From Rhodobacteraceae bacterium UBA6197 (GTDB taxonomy: Bacteria; Pseudomonadota; Alphaproteobacteria; Rhodobacterales; Rhodobacteraceae), in assembly GCA_002422085.1 (NCBI GenBank), contig DISZ01000019.1, forward strand, positions 325,378 through 389,377: DNA of 64,000 nucleotides. Reading direction: 5' to 3'. A program made the position numbers and the translations under genes. Shown one piece after another: positions 1 to 8,348 of the stretch (position 1 is its first letter; every line of letters begins with the position of its first letter). Under the pieces are notes generated by a model. It was given only the letters and a program-made list of their open reading frames with translations, searched no databases and was not told the origin of the DNA.

Positions 1-194
1 AGTTTCCGGGACAGGCGCCGGGGTTTGCTGCGGGGGCGATCTGCGCCTCGTTCGGGTTCTTCTTTGCGCTGGCCTATGGTGCGCGGGCATTGGCGCCGGT
101 CTTTGCGCGCCCCCGCGCCTGGGTGGTTCTGGACGCGACGGTGGGCGTCATCATGTGGTCGATTGCAGCGCGGCTGGCATTCGGGGCGGTGTGA
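1..194 (+). CDS. LysE/ArgO-family amino-acid exporter, C-terminal fragment
   Basis: The reading frame is open from base 3 to a TGA at 192-194 and gives 63 residues; the start lies outside the window. The fragment has two hydrophobic helices. The last one carries the LysE-type ending, with tryptophan, leucine-aspartate, glycine and methionine spaced as in WVVLDATVGVIMW. Members of this inner-membrane family export basic or other amino acids. Only the end is visible, so the substrate is unknown. It runs in the same direction as the EamA exporter 109 bp downstream. Confidence 0.7.
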   Translation, partial: FPGQAPGFAAGAICASFGFFFALAYGARALAPVFARPRAWVVLDATVGVIMWSIAARLAFGAV

Positions 195-303
195 ACGGCC
201 GCCACCGACCCGACCCCGGCGGAGGGGCGCCAAGCCCGCGCGTGGATGTAACCGACACAATCGCGCCCTTGCGCCCGCTATGGGCTTGGGCTCATCTCGA
301 ACG

Positions 304-1209
304 ATGAACACCTCCCGCCCCCAACGTCCGGTTATCGGAGTCCTGTGGATGCTGGCGACCGGTCTGTGCTTTGTCGCAGTGACCGGAATCGTGCGCTATC
401 TGGGCACCGAGTTGCCCGCCGCGCAAAGCGCTTTCATCCGTTTCGGCTTTGGCCTCGCCTTTCTGATGCCTGCGCTGGTCAGCGTGCTCAGGCGCGGTTT
501 TGCTCGCGGCACGCTACGGCTGTTCATCACCCGTGGAGCTTTGCACACTCTGGCGGTGGTTCTGTGGTTCTTCGCCATGGCACGGATCCCGGTGGCGGAA
601 GTCACAGCGATCGGCTACCTCAATCCAATCGTGGTGACACTGGGCGCGGCCCTGATGTTTGGCGAAAAACTGGCATTGCGCCGGATCATCGCAATCTGTG
701 TCGCCGTTGTCGGCGCGCTGATCGTGCTGCGGCCCGGCCTGCGCGTGATCGAGCCGGGCCATTGGGCACAGCTTGGCGCCGCCGTCAGCTTTGGCCTGTC
801 CTACCTGATTGCCAAACGCCTGTCCGAACAGGTTCCGGCTTCGGCGGTTGTAGCGATGATGTCGTTGACGGTAACGGTCGGACTTGCCCCATTCGCGGCA
901 ATGGTCTGGGTGCCGGTGACGCTTGTGCAATGCGGCTGGCTGGCGCTGGTCGCGGTGTTTGCCACCGGCGGGCACTACTGCATGACGCGCGCCTTTGCCG
1001 CGGCGCCGATGACGGTCACGCAACCGGTGACCTTCCTGCAACTCGTCTGGGCCACGGCGCTCGGGGCCTTGCTGTTCTCAGAGCCCGTCGACCCTTGGGT
1101 CATCGTCGGCGGCGCGCTGATCATCGCCGCGATCAGCTATATGACATGGCGCGAAGCCCAGCTTCGCCGCCGCGCCATAACCCCCTTGGTCGGGGCGCCC
1201 AAACTTTGA
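304..1209 (+). CDS. EamA/DMT-family inner-membrane transporter
   Basis: A 301-residue protein with about ten hydrophobic segments and the duplicated EamA fold. The first half has the ALHTLAVVLWFFAM...P...GEK pattern and the second half repeats it, ending in LFSEPVDPW. Drug/metabolite transporters of this size usually export amino acids, nucleosides or other small metabolites; the substrate cannot be read here. The ATG at 304 is chosen because the helices begin right after it. An in-frame ATG at 280 is an alternative, and the frame upstream is low-complexity and arginine-rich. It converges with yebC across a palindromic repeat. Confidence 0.85.
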   Translation: MNTSRPQRPVIGVLWMLATGLCFVAVTGIVRYLGTELPAAQSAFIRFGFGLAFLMPALVSVLRRGFARGTLRLFITRGALHTLAVVLWFFAMARIPVAEVTAIGYLNPIVVTLGAALMFGEKLALRRIIAICVAVVGALIVLRPGLRVIEPGHWAQLGAAVSFGLSYLIAKRLSEQVPASAVVAMMSLTVTVGLAPFAAMVWVPVTLVQCGWLALVAVFATGGHYCMTRAFAAAPMTVTQPVTFLQLVWATALGALLFSEPVDPWVIVGGALIIAAISYMTWREAQLRRRAITPLVGAPKL

Positions 1210-1235
1210 ACGCCACACTCGGGGGAAAACGCTCC

Positions 1236-1297
1236 GCGGGGGATATTTGAGCGAAGATGAAACCGACCGCCCTTCATCTTCGTCCAAATATCCCCGC
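1236..1297. repeat. Dispersed intergenic repeat, inverted pair of ATATTT/GAAGATGAA units
   Basis: Two copies of a unit containing GGGGATATTTG and CGAAGATGAA face each other across about 10 bp, forming a stem of roughly 23 bp with few mismatches. It lies between the convergent EamA transporter and yebC. Related units occur at 6217, 9639 and 38090. Bidirectional termination or mRNA 3'-end protection is inferred. Confidence 0.75.
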
Positions 1298-1316
1298 CGG
1301 AGGCTCCTGAACCTGA

Positions 1317-1345
1317 CAAACAAACGGCCCCCAAGATGAGGGCCG
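1317..1345 (-). terminator. Putative rho-independent terminator of yebC
   Basis: On the minus strand CGGCCC and GGGCCG form a stem around a 9-base loop, followed by a T-rich stretch (TTTGTTTG). It lies 28 bp past the yebC stop codon. Confidence 0.6.
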
Positions 1346-1372
1346 CCGTGTTCACAGGGCATTTGCCCACGC

Positions 1373-2113
1373 CTAAAGCTGGGCGGCCACGTCTTCGGGA
1401 ATGTCGAAGTTGTGGGTGACGTTTTGCACATCGTCATCCTCTTCGAGCATGTCGATCAGCTTCATCAGCTTGTGCGCGGTTTCAAGGTCGACTTCGGTGC
1501 GATTCTGCGGCTTCCAGATCAGCTTGGCTTCCGTGCTTTCGCCAAGGGCGGCTTCCAGTGCCAGCGATACCTCGTTCAGCGCGGTGTCGGCGCAGTAGAT
1601 CCAGTGCCCATCATCGTCGGTCTCCACGTCGTCGGCCCCCGCTTCCAGCGCCGCCATCATGACCGTGTCGGCATCTCCTGCCGAGGGGGGGTACGAGATC
1701 TCGCCCACCCGGTCGAACATGAACGAAACCGACCCGGTGGTGCCCAGGTTGCCGCCACATTTGGTGAAGTAACTGCGCACGTTCGAGGCGGTGCGATTCA
1801 GGTTGTCGGTCATGGTCTCGACGATGATGGCAATGCCGTTGACGCCGTAACCCTCATAGCGAATTTCCGAATAGTCTTCGGCGTCACCGACTTGCGATTT
1901 CTTGATCGCGCGGTCGATCACCTCTTTCGGGCAGCTGACAGCCTTGGCCGCCTTGACCGCCAACCGCAGACGCGGGTTCTTTTCGGGATCCGGGTCGCCC
2001 ATCTTGGCGGCCACGGTGATCTCTTTTGCCAGCTTGGAAAACAGCTTGGAGCGCAGTTTGTCCTGCCGCCCCTTGCGGTGCTGGATGTTTGCCCATTTTG
2101 AATGGCCTGCCAT
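1373..2113 (-). CDS. yebC: YebC/PmpR-family protein
   Basis: A 246-residue cytoplasmic protein, full length for the family. It begins with the diagnostic MAGHSKWANIQHRKGRQD motif and continues through a conserved first domain to about residue 75. The acidic middle and C-terminal domains follow (for example GTTGSVSFMFDR and LEEDDDVQNVTHN). The family was described first as DNA-binding transcription regulators and more recently as factors that relieve ribosome stalling; the sequence does not decide between these. It is last in a minus-strand run after a small lipoprotein gene. Confidence 0.96.
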   Translation of the reverse strand: MAGHSKWANIQHRKGRQDKLRSKLFSKLAKEITVAAKMGDPDPEKNPRLRLAVKAAKAVSCPKEVIDRAIKKSQVGDAEDYSEIRYEGYGVNGIAIIVETMTDNLNRTASNVRSYFTKCGGNLGTTGSVSFMFDRVGEISYPPSAGDADTVMMAALEAGADDVETDDDGHWIYCADTALNEVSLALEAALGESTEAKLIWKPQNRTEVDLETAHKLMKLIDMLEEDDDVQNVTHNFDIPEDVAAQL

Positions 2114-2191
2114 GACCCTCTCCGTCCGATATCGCTTTGCTGGCGTCTCTATATGCCAGCGATGCGGGGGGCCGCAAGCAGCCTGCGCAGA

Positions 2192-2548
2192 TCAGTCGTC
2201 GCGGCCCTCGCCAAAGGTCCAGTCGCGCGACGCCGGGCTTCGGTAGTGCCAGATCCGCCCGGCCCCATCACTGAGCGCGATCAACGCATAGGGCGCGACA
2301 AGATCGCCCAGCAGCGGTGCAAGCGGGTTGGCGCCCTGCACCTCGACGTCATAGCGCAGCGGGTGCGGGCACTCGGGCAGGATCCCCGATCCCCCAGCGG
2401 CAAGATCGACGCGGCAGCTTGTCCCGTCGGTGAACAGAACGGTCATCCGGGTCGCGTTCAGCGTCACCCGATCGGGATTGACCGCAGTCGGAGTGACAGC
2501 GCAGGCGGTCAGTGTGGCGCAGGCAACCAGCAGGGCAAATCGTTTCAT
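2192..2548 (-). CDS. Small lipoprotein of unknown function
   Basis: A 118-residue protein with a short hydrophobic signal peptide ending in a lipobox (LTAC, Cys about residue 16), so it is probably anchored to the outer membrane by an N-terminal lipid. The mature part is small and has two further cysteines near residues 45 and 60 that could form a disulfide. I recognise no named domain. It starts 12 bp after the SLC13-type permease stop on the same strand, so it is probably cotranscribed. Confidence 0.75.
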   Translation of the reverse strand: MKRFALLVACATLTACAVTPTAVNPDRVTLNATRMTVLFTDGTSCRVDLAAGGSGILPECPHPLRYDVEVQGANPLAPLLGDLVAPYALIALSDGAGRIWHYRSPASRDWTFGEGRDD

Positions 2549-2560
2549 CGGCGGCTCTCC

Positions 2561-4339
2561 TCAAACAGGCCAGATCAGCGGGATCAACAGGCAAGCGGTC
2601 AGCCCCAGCGCAATATTCAGCGGAACCCCCACCCGGAGATAGTCGGTAAAGCGATAGCCGCCCGGCCCATAGACCAACATGTTGGTTTGATAGCCGATCG
2701 GCGTGGAAAAGGCAGCCGAGGCGGCAAACATCACCACCACCACCAGCGGCCGCGGATCAATGCCCAGCGCGCCCGCCAATTCGATTGCGATCGGCGTCAA
2801 GATCACCGCGACAGCGTTGTTGGAAACCACCTCGGTCAGTGTCGACGCCAGCACATAGATGCTGAACAGCATCACAAACACCGGCAGCCCGATCATATGT
2901 GGCGCGACCAGATCGACGATCAATTTCACCGCGCCGGATCGGTCGAGCGCAGCCCCCACCACCAGCATCGCAAAGATCAGTGCCAGCAGGCGGCCTTCCA
3001 GAAACGAAAACGCCTCTTCGGCGTCAATGCAACGCGTCAGAAGGATTACCGCCACCGCGACCGTCGCCAGCGCCAGAATCGGGGCCACGTCAAAAGCCGC
3101 CAGCACGACCACGCCGACCAGCGCCCCGACCGCCAGCGGGGCATGAGCCCGCCGATAGGGCTGCGCGCGCGGTTTGGAAACGTCGACCAGGTCCATATCG
3201 GCAGCCAACCGCGCAATGTCTTCGGCGGCCCCCTCCAGCAGCAGCGTATCGCCGACCACCACCACCAGGTCATCCAGCTTGCGCCCGATATTCTGGTTCC
3301 TGCGGTGTGCGGCCAGAACATAGACACCATAGCGGCGGCGCAGGCGCAATTCGCCGAGCGAGCGCCCGATCATCCGGCACCCCGGCGAAATCAGCACCTC
3401 GACCGTTTCCGTCTGCACCGAGCTGAGCTTGTCAACCATCCGCAGGTGCGGGTTTTGCTGCATCCCCAACAGCTCAGCCATGTCGGTGCGCAGCACCACC
3501 CGGTCGCCCGCCTGCAATTGGGCCGCCGCCAGATCCCGGCGCAAGCTGGCGTCACCGCGCAGCACGTCGATGACACGCACGCCCTCGCGCTTGAACAGAT
3601 CGACCGCCAGAACGTTCTGCCCGATCAGGCCGGAATCTTCGGGCAGCGCCACCTCGGTAAAGAATTTCAGCCGGCGCTTGTCGCCCAGCAGCATCCCCAT
3701 TGACGAACGGTCCGGCAACAGATGCCGCCCGATCAGCGCCATATAAAGACCGCCAACCAGCACCTGCACGATGCCCAGCCCCGATATCTCGAACATCGAG
3801 AACGGCGCAAGCCCGCGATCCCGCGCCACTCCGTCCACCAGAAGGTTGGTCGAGGTGCCGATCAACGTGATCGTGCCGCCCATGATTGCGGCATAAGACA
3901 GCGGTATCAACAACTTGGAGGCCGATATGCCCAGCTTGCGCGCCATGGTCATCATCACCGGGATCATCATCACCACGACCGGCGTGTTGTTCAAGAACGC
4001 CGAGGCCGCCGCGATCAGCGCAAAAATGATTACCAGCGTCACGATCGGACGGCTGTCGATATGGGCCTCGGCTTGCCGCGTCAGCCAGTCGAGGGCGCCG
4101 GTGCGCACCAGACCACCCATGATCAGAAACATCATGATGATCGTCCAGGGCGCGGTATTGGACAGCACCTTGACGGCATCGTCGTAGGGCACGATCCCCA
4201 GCACCAGCAGGAACGAGGCACCGCCAATGGCGACAACCTCGGTCGGGTAGCGCTCGCGCATGAACAAGACCAGCATGACCAGCACGACGGTCAGGGTCAG
4301 GATCGCCTCGGCGGTCTGTGACAGCGCAAGATCAAGCAT
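2561..4339 (-). CDS. SLC13/DASS-type permease with internal TrkA-C domains
   Basis: A 592-residue membrane protein. Helices at both ends flank a soluble insert at roughly residues 205-370 that holds two TrkA-C (RCK-C) modules, recognisable from the LPEDSGLIGQNV and ISPGCRMIGRSLGELRL stretches. The SNT-type signature appears twice (NNTPVVVMMIP and SNNAVAVILTP). Proteins with this architecture transport anions such as sulfate, dicarboxylates or related solutes; the substrate cannot be told. Its ATG abuts the stop codon of the preceding EamA gene without a gap, which implies cotranscription and possibly translational coupling. Confidence 0.85.
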   Translation of the reverse strand: MLDLALSQTAEAILTLTVVLVMLVLFMRERYPTEVVAIGGASFLLVLGIVPYDDAVKVLSNTAPWTIIMMFLIMGGLVRTGALDWLTRQAEAHIDSRPIVTLVIIFALIAAASAFLNNTPVVVMMIPVMMTMARKLGISASKLLIPLSYAAIMGGTITLIGTSTNLLVDGVARDRGLAPFSMFEISGLGIVQVLVGGLYMALIGRHLLPDRSSMGMLLGDKRRLKFFTEVALPEDSGLIGQNVLAVDLFKREGVRVIDVLRGDASLRRDLAAAQLQAGDRVVLRTDMAELLGMQQNPHLRMVDKLSSVQTETVEVLISPGCRMIGRSLGELRLRRRYGVYVLAAHRRNQNIGRKLDDLVVVVGDTLLLEGAAEDIARLAADMDLVDVSKPRAQPYRRAHAPLAVGALVGVVVLAAFDVAPILALATVAVAVILLTRCIDAEEAFSFLEGRLLALIFAMLVVGAALDRSGAVKLIVDLVAPHMIGLPVFVMLFSIYVLASTLTEVVSNNAVAVILTPIAIELAGALGIDPRPLVVVVMFAASAAFSTPIGYQTNMLVYGPGGYRFTDYLRVGVPLNIALGLTACLLIPLIWPV

Positions 4340-5314
4340 CTATATGGGCCTGCTTTCGTTTTCGCCGATCATAACGTCGCCATGGCCCGGCACAAGCGCC
4401 GTGCTGACGCCCGGCACGTCTTCGGAACGGCGCGGTTGCACGAGGAACAGGCCCGCAAAGATCACCGCCAGCGCGGCCCAGAACCAGCCCGAGAACCGCT
4501 CGCCCAACAGCAACATCGCCCAGAGAACGCCAAACCCGGTCACCAGATAGGACACCTGCGCGGCAAAAACCGCGCCTGCCCGGCGGATAAGCCACAGATA
4601 GCCGGTATAGGCTGCAAGGCTGATCACCGCCGCCGCGACGACCGCGGCTTCGGCCAGCCCCCAAGGATGCAGCGGGTTGATGAACACGCCGCGCCCCAGC
4701 GCCAGAGGCCCCGCCACCAGCATCGAGATAACCGACGCTCCGGCAATGATCTGCACCGGACCCAGCCCCGCGCCGCCCCAGCGCGCCAGACCATTGCCCT
4801 CGATCGCGTAGCAAAACGGTGCAATCAGCGCCAAGGGCACATAGATCGCTAGCCCCGGCGCCGGCAGCCCCGCCTCGGGCAGGATGATCAGCGCCACCCC
4901 GGTCAAGCCCGCCACCAGCCCCGCCAACCGCCCGGCGCTAAAGCGGTCAGTGCCCAGCATTACCGCCATCGGCAGCGCGACCATCGGGATCAGCGACAGG
5001 CATAGCGCCGTCACCCCCGACGGCAGAAACCGCACCGCCGTATAGGAAAACAGGCTGGGCAGCAGGTTCCCGAACAGCGCCACAAAACCATAGACCGCCA
5101 AGGCCGAAACCCGCAGCGGCAGCCCTCGCGCCCCGAACCCACCCCGCGCCAACACCACCGGCAACAAGATCGCCACATCAATCAACGCCTGCCAGAAGAT
5201 GATGCCAAAATCGCGATACCCGGCGCTGACCGCGATCTTGGTCATCGGGACCGTCGCCCCCCAGCCCGCACCCAGCGCCAGCAACACGCCAAACAGCGCG
5301 GGCTTGCTGGTCAA
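4340..5314 (-). CDS. EamA/DMT-family inner-membrane transporter
   Basis: A 324-residue protein with about ten hydrophobic segments and two EamA halves (GAGWGATVPMTKIA at the start, and LVTGFGVLWAMLLLGERFSGW near the end). The predicted start is TTG at 5312-5314. It overlaps the ymdB-like stop by 4 bp (TTGA), which supports this rare start through translational coupling. It is probably an exporter of small metabolites. It shares only the family, not close sequence, with the EamA gene at 304. Confidence 0.82.
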   Translation of the reverse strand: MTSKPALFGVLLALGAGWGATVPMTKIAVSAGYRDFGIIFWQALIDVAILLPVVLARGGFGARGLPLRVSALAVYGFVALFGNLLPSLFSYTAVRFLPSGVTALCLSLIPMVALPMAVMLGTDRFSAGRLAGLVAGLTGVALIILPEAGLPAPGLAIYVPLALIAPFCYAIEGNGLARWGGAGLGPVQIIAGASVISMLVAGPLALGRGVFINPLHPWGLAEAAVVAAAVISLAAYTGYLWLIRRAGAVFAAQVSYLVTGFGVLWAMLLLGERFSGWFWAALAVIFAGLFLVQPRRSEDVPGVSTALVPGHGDVMIGENESRPI

Positions 5315-6138
5315 GATGCGGCCGAGGTCGGCGTCACCTGCGCCAGACGTCCACCGACGCGCACCGGAGTGCAGCGTCTGGCATGGCCGGTGCGGTCGTC
5401 GGTCTCGACGTAAAAACCCGCCAGCGTGGCCTCGCCATCGGCGGGGGTGAACCGCTCGCGCCCCATGCCGGTGATGAAACGGCGCATCGGCTCGGCCTTG
5501 TCCATGCCGATGACGGAATTGTAGTCACCGCACATTCCGGCATCGGTCAGATAGGCCGTGCCCCCGCCAAGGACCATCGCGTCCCCGGTCGGCACATGGG
5601 TATGGGTGCCCACCACCATGCTCGCGCGACCGTCGCACCAGTGGCCCATAGCCATCTTCTCCGAGGTGGCCTCGCAGTGCATATCGACCAGCACCGCTTG
5701 CGCAAGCCCGCCCAAGGGATGCGCCCGAAGCACGGCATCCACCGCCGAGAACGGATCGTCAAAGGGCCGTTTCATGAACACTTGCCCCAAGACCTGCGTC
5801 ACCAGAATCTTGCGCCCCCGCGCATCGGAAAACAGCCGCGCGCCTTTTCCCGGTGCCTCCTTGGCATAGTTCAAGGGCCGCAAAACCCGTGGCTCGGACT
5901 CGATAAAGCGCAGCATGTCCTTTTGATCGAAGGCGTGATCGCCCAGCGTCACGCAATCGGCCCCCGCCGCCAGAATCGCGCGCGCGTGATCTGGCGTCAG
6001 CCCGGCGCCGGCACTGGCATTTTCGCCATTGACCACAACAAAATCGAGCCCCCAGTCGGCCCGCAGGCCCGGCAATCGCTCGGTAATAGCCGCGCGCCCC
6101 GCCCGACCCATGACATCGCCTAGAAAGAGTATCTTCAT
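5311..6138 (-). CDS. YmdB-type metallophosphoesterase (TIGR00282 family)
   Basis: A 275-residue protein starting MKILFLGDVMGRAGR, the canonical metal-binding opening of the family. VVNGENASAG (Asn/Glu ligands), GDHAFDQ, DMHCEATSEK and GTHTHVPTGD (His ligands) follow. These enzymes are dinuclear-metal phosphodiesterases, and Bacillus YmdB acts on cAMP and 2',3'-cyclic nucleotides. I chose the ATG at 6136-6138 because the motif starts there; the frame is open further upstream without homology. It is first in the run leading to the EamA and SLC13 genes. Confidence 0.92.
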   Translation of the reverse strand: MKILFLGDVMGRAGRAAITERLPGLRADWGLDFVVVNGENASAGAGLTPDHARAILAAGADCVTLGDHAFDQKDMLRFIESEPRVLRPLNYAKEAPGKGARLFSDARGRKILVTQVLGQVFMKRPFDDPFSAVDAVLRAHPLGGLAQAVLVDMHCEATSEKMAMGHWCDGRASMVVGTHTHVPTGDAMVLGGGTAYLTDAGMCGDYNSVIGMDKAEPMRRFITGMGRERFTPADGEATLAGFYVETDDRTGHARRCTPVRVGGRLAQVTPTSAAS

Positions 6139-6216
6139 GCGCCAAGGGTTAGGCACTCGGGCCGCGAAGGGCAAGCCCGCTGTTGATGCTTCTGTTTGGA
6201 ACAAATACTCAATCAA

Positions 6217-6264
6217 CCGGGGGCGCTGCCCCCGGACCCCCGGAGTATTTCCGCCAAAAAGAAG
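6217..6264. repeat. Dispersed intergenic repeat with GC hairpin and GGAGTATTT/CCAAAAAGAAG unit
   Basis: A perfect CCGGGGGC-GCT-GCCCCCGG hairpin (6217-6235) is followed by CCCCCGGAGTATTT and then CCAAAAAGAAGC. It lies in the 140-bp gap between the 5-formyl-THF cyclo-ligase stop and the YmdB-type start. The same arrangement recurs after guaD at 9639. Confidence 0.75.
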
Positions 6265-6278
6265 CAAAAGCAGGAAAC

Positions 6279-6833
6279 TCAGGGGCTGGGGAGAATGACG
6301 CCGGCTTCGGTCACGATCAGATCAAGCGGCTGGTCCGTGGACTCGACCGGGATCGACGGCAGTTCCTGTGCGCCATAGGCGAAGCCGATTGCCGTGACCA
6401 AGCCCTTGGCGCGCAGCTGTTCCAGTGTTCGGTCGTAAAAGCCGCCGCCATACCCCAAGCGAAAGCCGTGGCGATCGAAGGCCAGCAGTGGCACGATCAG
6501 CACGCTCGGGGTCAGCCAGTCTCCGGTTTCAGGGATCAGCGCGCCGAAAGCACCGGGCACCATCCGCGCGCCCGCAGACCAGGCGCGAAAGGTCAGCGGT
6601 TGGTCTTTGCCCGCAATCACCGGCACCGCTACCGGGCCTTGGTGGGCGGCCATGGCGGGCAGCGGGTCGATTTCGCTGCGCATCGGCATGTAGCCGGCCA
6701 ATACCGCATCCCGATGCGGCGCCAATACCTCTGCCAAGATCTCGGCGGCGCGGCCCGGTCCGGCCGCATGGGCGATCTTGCGGGCGGCAAAGGCCGCGTT
6801 TCGCGCCGTGGTCTTGATCTCGGCCAAGGTCAT
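6279..6833 (-). CDS. 5-formyltetrahydrofolate cyclo-ligase
   Basis: A 184-residue cytoplasmic enzyme, the usual length. It converts 5-formyl-THF and ATP to 5,10-methenyl-THF, recycling folate. The conserved substrate-loop motif GYGGGFYDRTL (about residues 127-137) is present, along with the upstream VPLLAFDRHGFRLG stretch and GYMPMRSEIDP. The ATG overlaps the mgtE stop codon by 4 bp (ATGA), so the two are probably translated as a pair although their functions are unrelated. Confidence 0.92.
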   Translation of the reverse strand: MTLAEIKTTARNAAFAARKIAHAAGPGRAAEILAEVLAPHRDAVLAGYMPMRSEIDPLPAMAAHQGPVAVPVIAGKDQPLTFRAWSAGARMVPGAFGALIPETGDWLTPSVLIVPLLAFDRHGFRLGYGGGFYDRTLEQLRAKGLVTAIGFAYGAQELPSIPVESTDQPLDLIVTEAGVILPSP

Positions 6834-8215
6834 AGCAGCACCGCAGCCGCCAGCCCCAGAAACGCGAAAAACCCGACGACATCGGTCACGGTGGTGACGA
6901 AAGTGCCCGAGGCCAGCGCCGGGTCGGCGCCCAGCTTTTCAAGGCTCAGCGGCACCAGAATACCGGCAAGAGCAGCGACAAAGAGGTTGACCAGCATCGC
7001 CGCGCCGATCACCAGCCCCAATTCGGCCTGGCCGAACCAGATCCAGGCGACCAGCCCCATGACCAGCGCAAAGGCCAGCCCGTTCACCAGCCCCACCATC
7101 GCTTCGCGGCGCACCACGCGCCAGACGTTGGACTCGGTCAGGCTCTTGGTCGCCAGGGCACGCACCGCCACCGTCAGCGTTTGCGTGCCCGCGTTGCCGC
7201 CCATCGAGGCGACGATCGGCATCAGCACCGCCAGCGCCACCAGCCGTTCGATCGAGCCCTCGAACAGCGCGATCACCCCCGACGCCATGATCGCCGTCAT
7301 CAGGTTGACCAAAAGCCAAGGCAGGCGCTGGCGCGTGGTTTCCATCACGGTATCGGACAGCGAGGATTCGTCGCCAACACCGGCCAGACGCAGGATGTCT
7401 TCTTCGTGTTCGTCATCCAGAACCGCCATCGCGTCATCAATGGTGATGACACCCACCAGCCGGTCGTCATCGTCGGTCACGGGGGCCGAGATCAGGTGAT
7501 ACTGGTTGAAGGCGTAGGCCACGTCGGCCTCTTCTTGATAGACCGAGATGGTGCGGAAACTGTCTTCGGTGATGTCGTGCAACGCCAGAGCCCGTTTCGA
7601 GGACAACAGCTTGCCCAGCGTCACATTGCCCACCGGGTGATGCGCCGGATCAACCAGTATGACGTGATAGAACTGGTCGGGCAGCCAGTCGGCACCGCGC
7701 AGATAGTCGATTGCCTGACCGACGGTCCAGTGTTCCGGCGCGGTCACCACTTCGCGCTGCATCAGGCGCCCGGCAGAGTATTCCGGGTAGGTCAGCGATT
7801 GTTCGACCGCGGCGCGGTCGGCGTCAGCGAGGGCGTCGAGGATCGCCTCTTGCTGGGGTTCCTCCAGATCCTCGATCAGATCGACGACATCGTCCGAGTC
7901 GAGTTCGCGCACCGCCTCGGCCAGCACATCGCGTGGCATCGCGTCGATGACCTCTTCGCGGATCGCTTCGTCCACTTCCGACAGGATGTCGCCGTCGATC
8001 TCGCGGCCCCAGAGCGCCAGCAGGGCGCGCCGGTCCGGGCCGCCGATCTGTTCGAGAAGGTCGGCGACGTCAGCGGCGTGCAGCGGCGCCATCAGTTCCG
8101 TCAGGCGCGCGGTATCGGCGGCATCCACCGCGTCGAGGATCCGATCCACCAGGTCGCCGTCGAGGCTGTAATCCTCTTCTTCGCGTTCCTGATCCTCTGC
8201 CCGCAGTTCTGCCAT
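6830..8215 (-). CDS. mgtE: Magnesium transporter MgtE
   Basis: A 461-residue protein with the full MgtE layout. An acidic N-terminal superhelical domain reaches about residue 145, two CBS domains cover about 150-270, and five membrane helices fill the last 170 residues. The pore-region signature GGNAGTQTLTVAVRALA is present. MgtE forms a homodimeric Mg2+ channel in the inner membrane, closed by Mg2+ binding to the cytosolic domains. It is divergent from guaD across 133 bp; I see no Mg2+ riboswitch in that gap. Confidence 0.95.
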   Translation of the reverse strand: MAELRAEDQEREEEDYSLDGDLVDRILDAVDAADTARLTELMAPLHAADVADLLEQIGGPDRRALLALWGREIDGDILSEVDEAIREEVIDAMPRDVLAEAVRELDSDDVVDLIEDLEEPQQEAILDALADADRAAVEQSLTYPEYSAGRLMQREVVTAPEHWTVGQAIDYLRGADWLPDQFYHVILVDPAHHPVGNVTLGKLLSSKRALALHDITEDSFRTISVYQEEADVAYAFNQYHLISAPVTDDDDRLVGVITIDDAMAVLDDEHEEDILRLAGVGDESSLSDTVMETTRQRLPWLLVNLMTAIMASGVIALFEGSIERLVALAVLMPIVASMGGNAGTQTLTVAVRALATKSLTESNVWRVVRREAMVGLVNGLAFALVMGLVAWIWFGQAELGLVIGAAMLVNLFVAALAGILVPLSLEKLGADPALASGTFVTTVTDVVGFFAFLGLAAAVLL

Positions 8216-8348
8216 GCAACCCCCATCCGTTTGGCGGCACCTTAGCCCAGCCGCAGAGCGGAAAACAGAGGTCAGGGAGATTTACCTTGGCGGCGCGGCC
8301 CCCTAGCATGGCGTTGGCACCGGGGTGGCGAGGGAGGCAGCACGCAGT

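Noticed and set aside
8216..8348. Possible Mg2+ or purine riboswitch between mgtE and guaD
   Set aside because: The gap is only 133 bp and shows no conserved M-box or purine-aptamer pattern; both genes have plain leaders.
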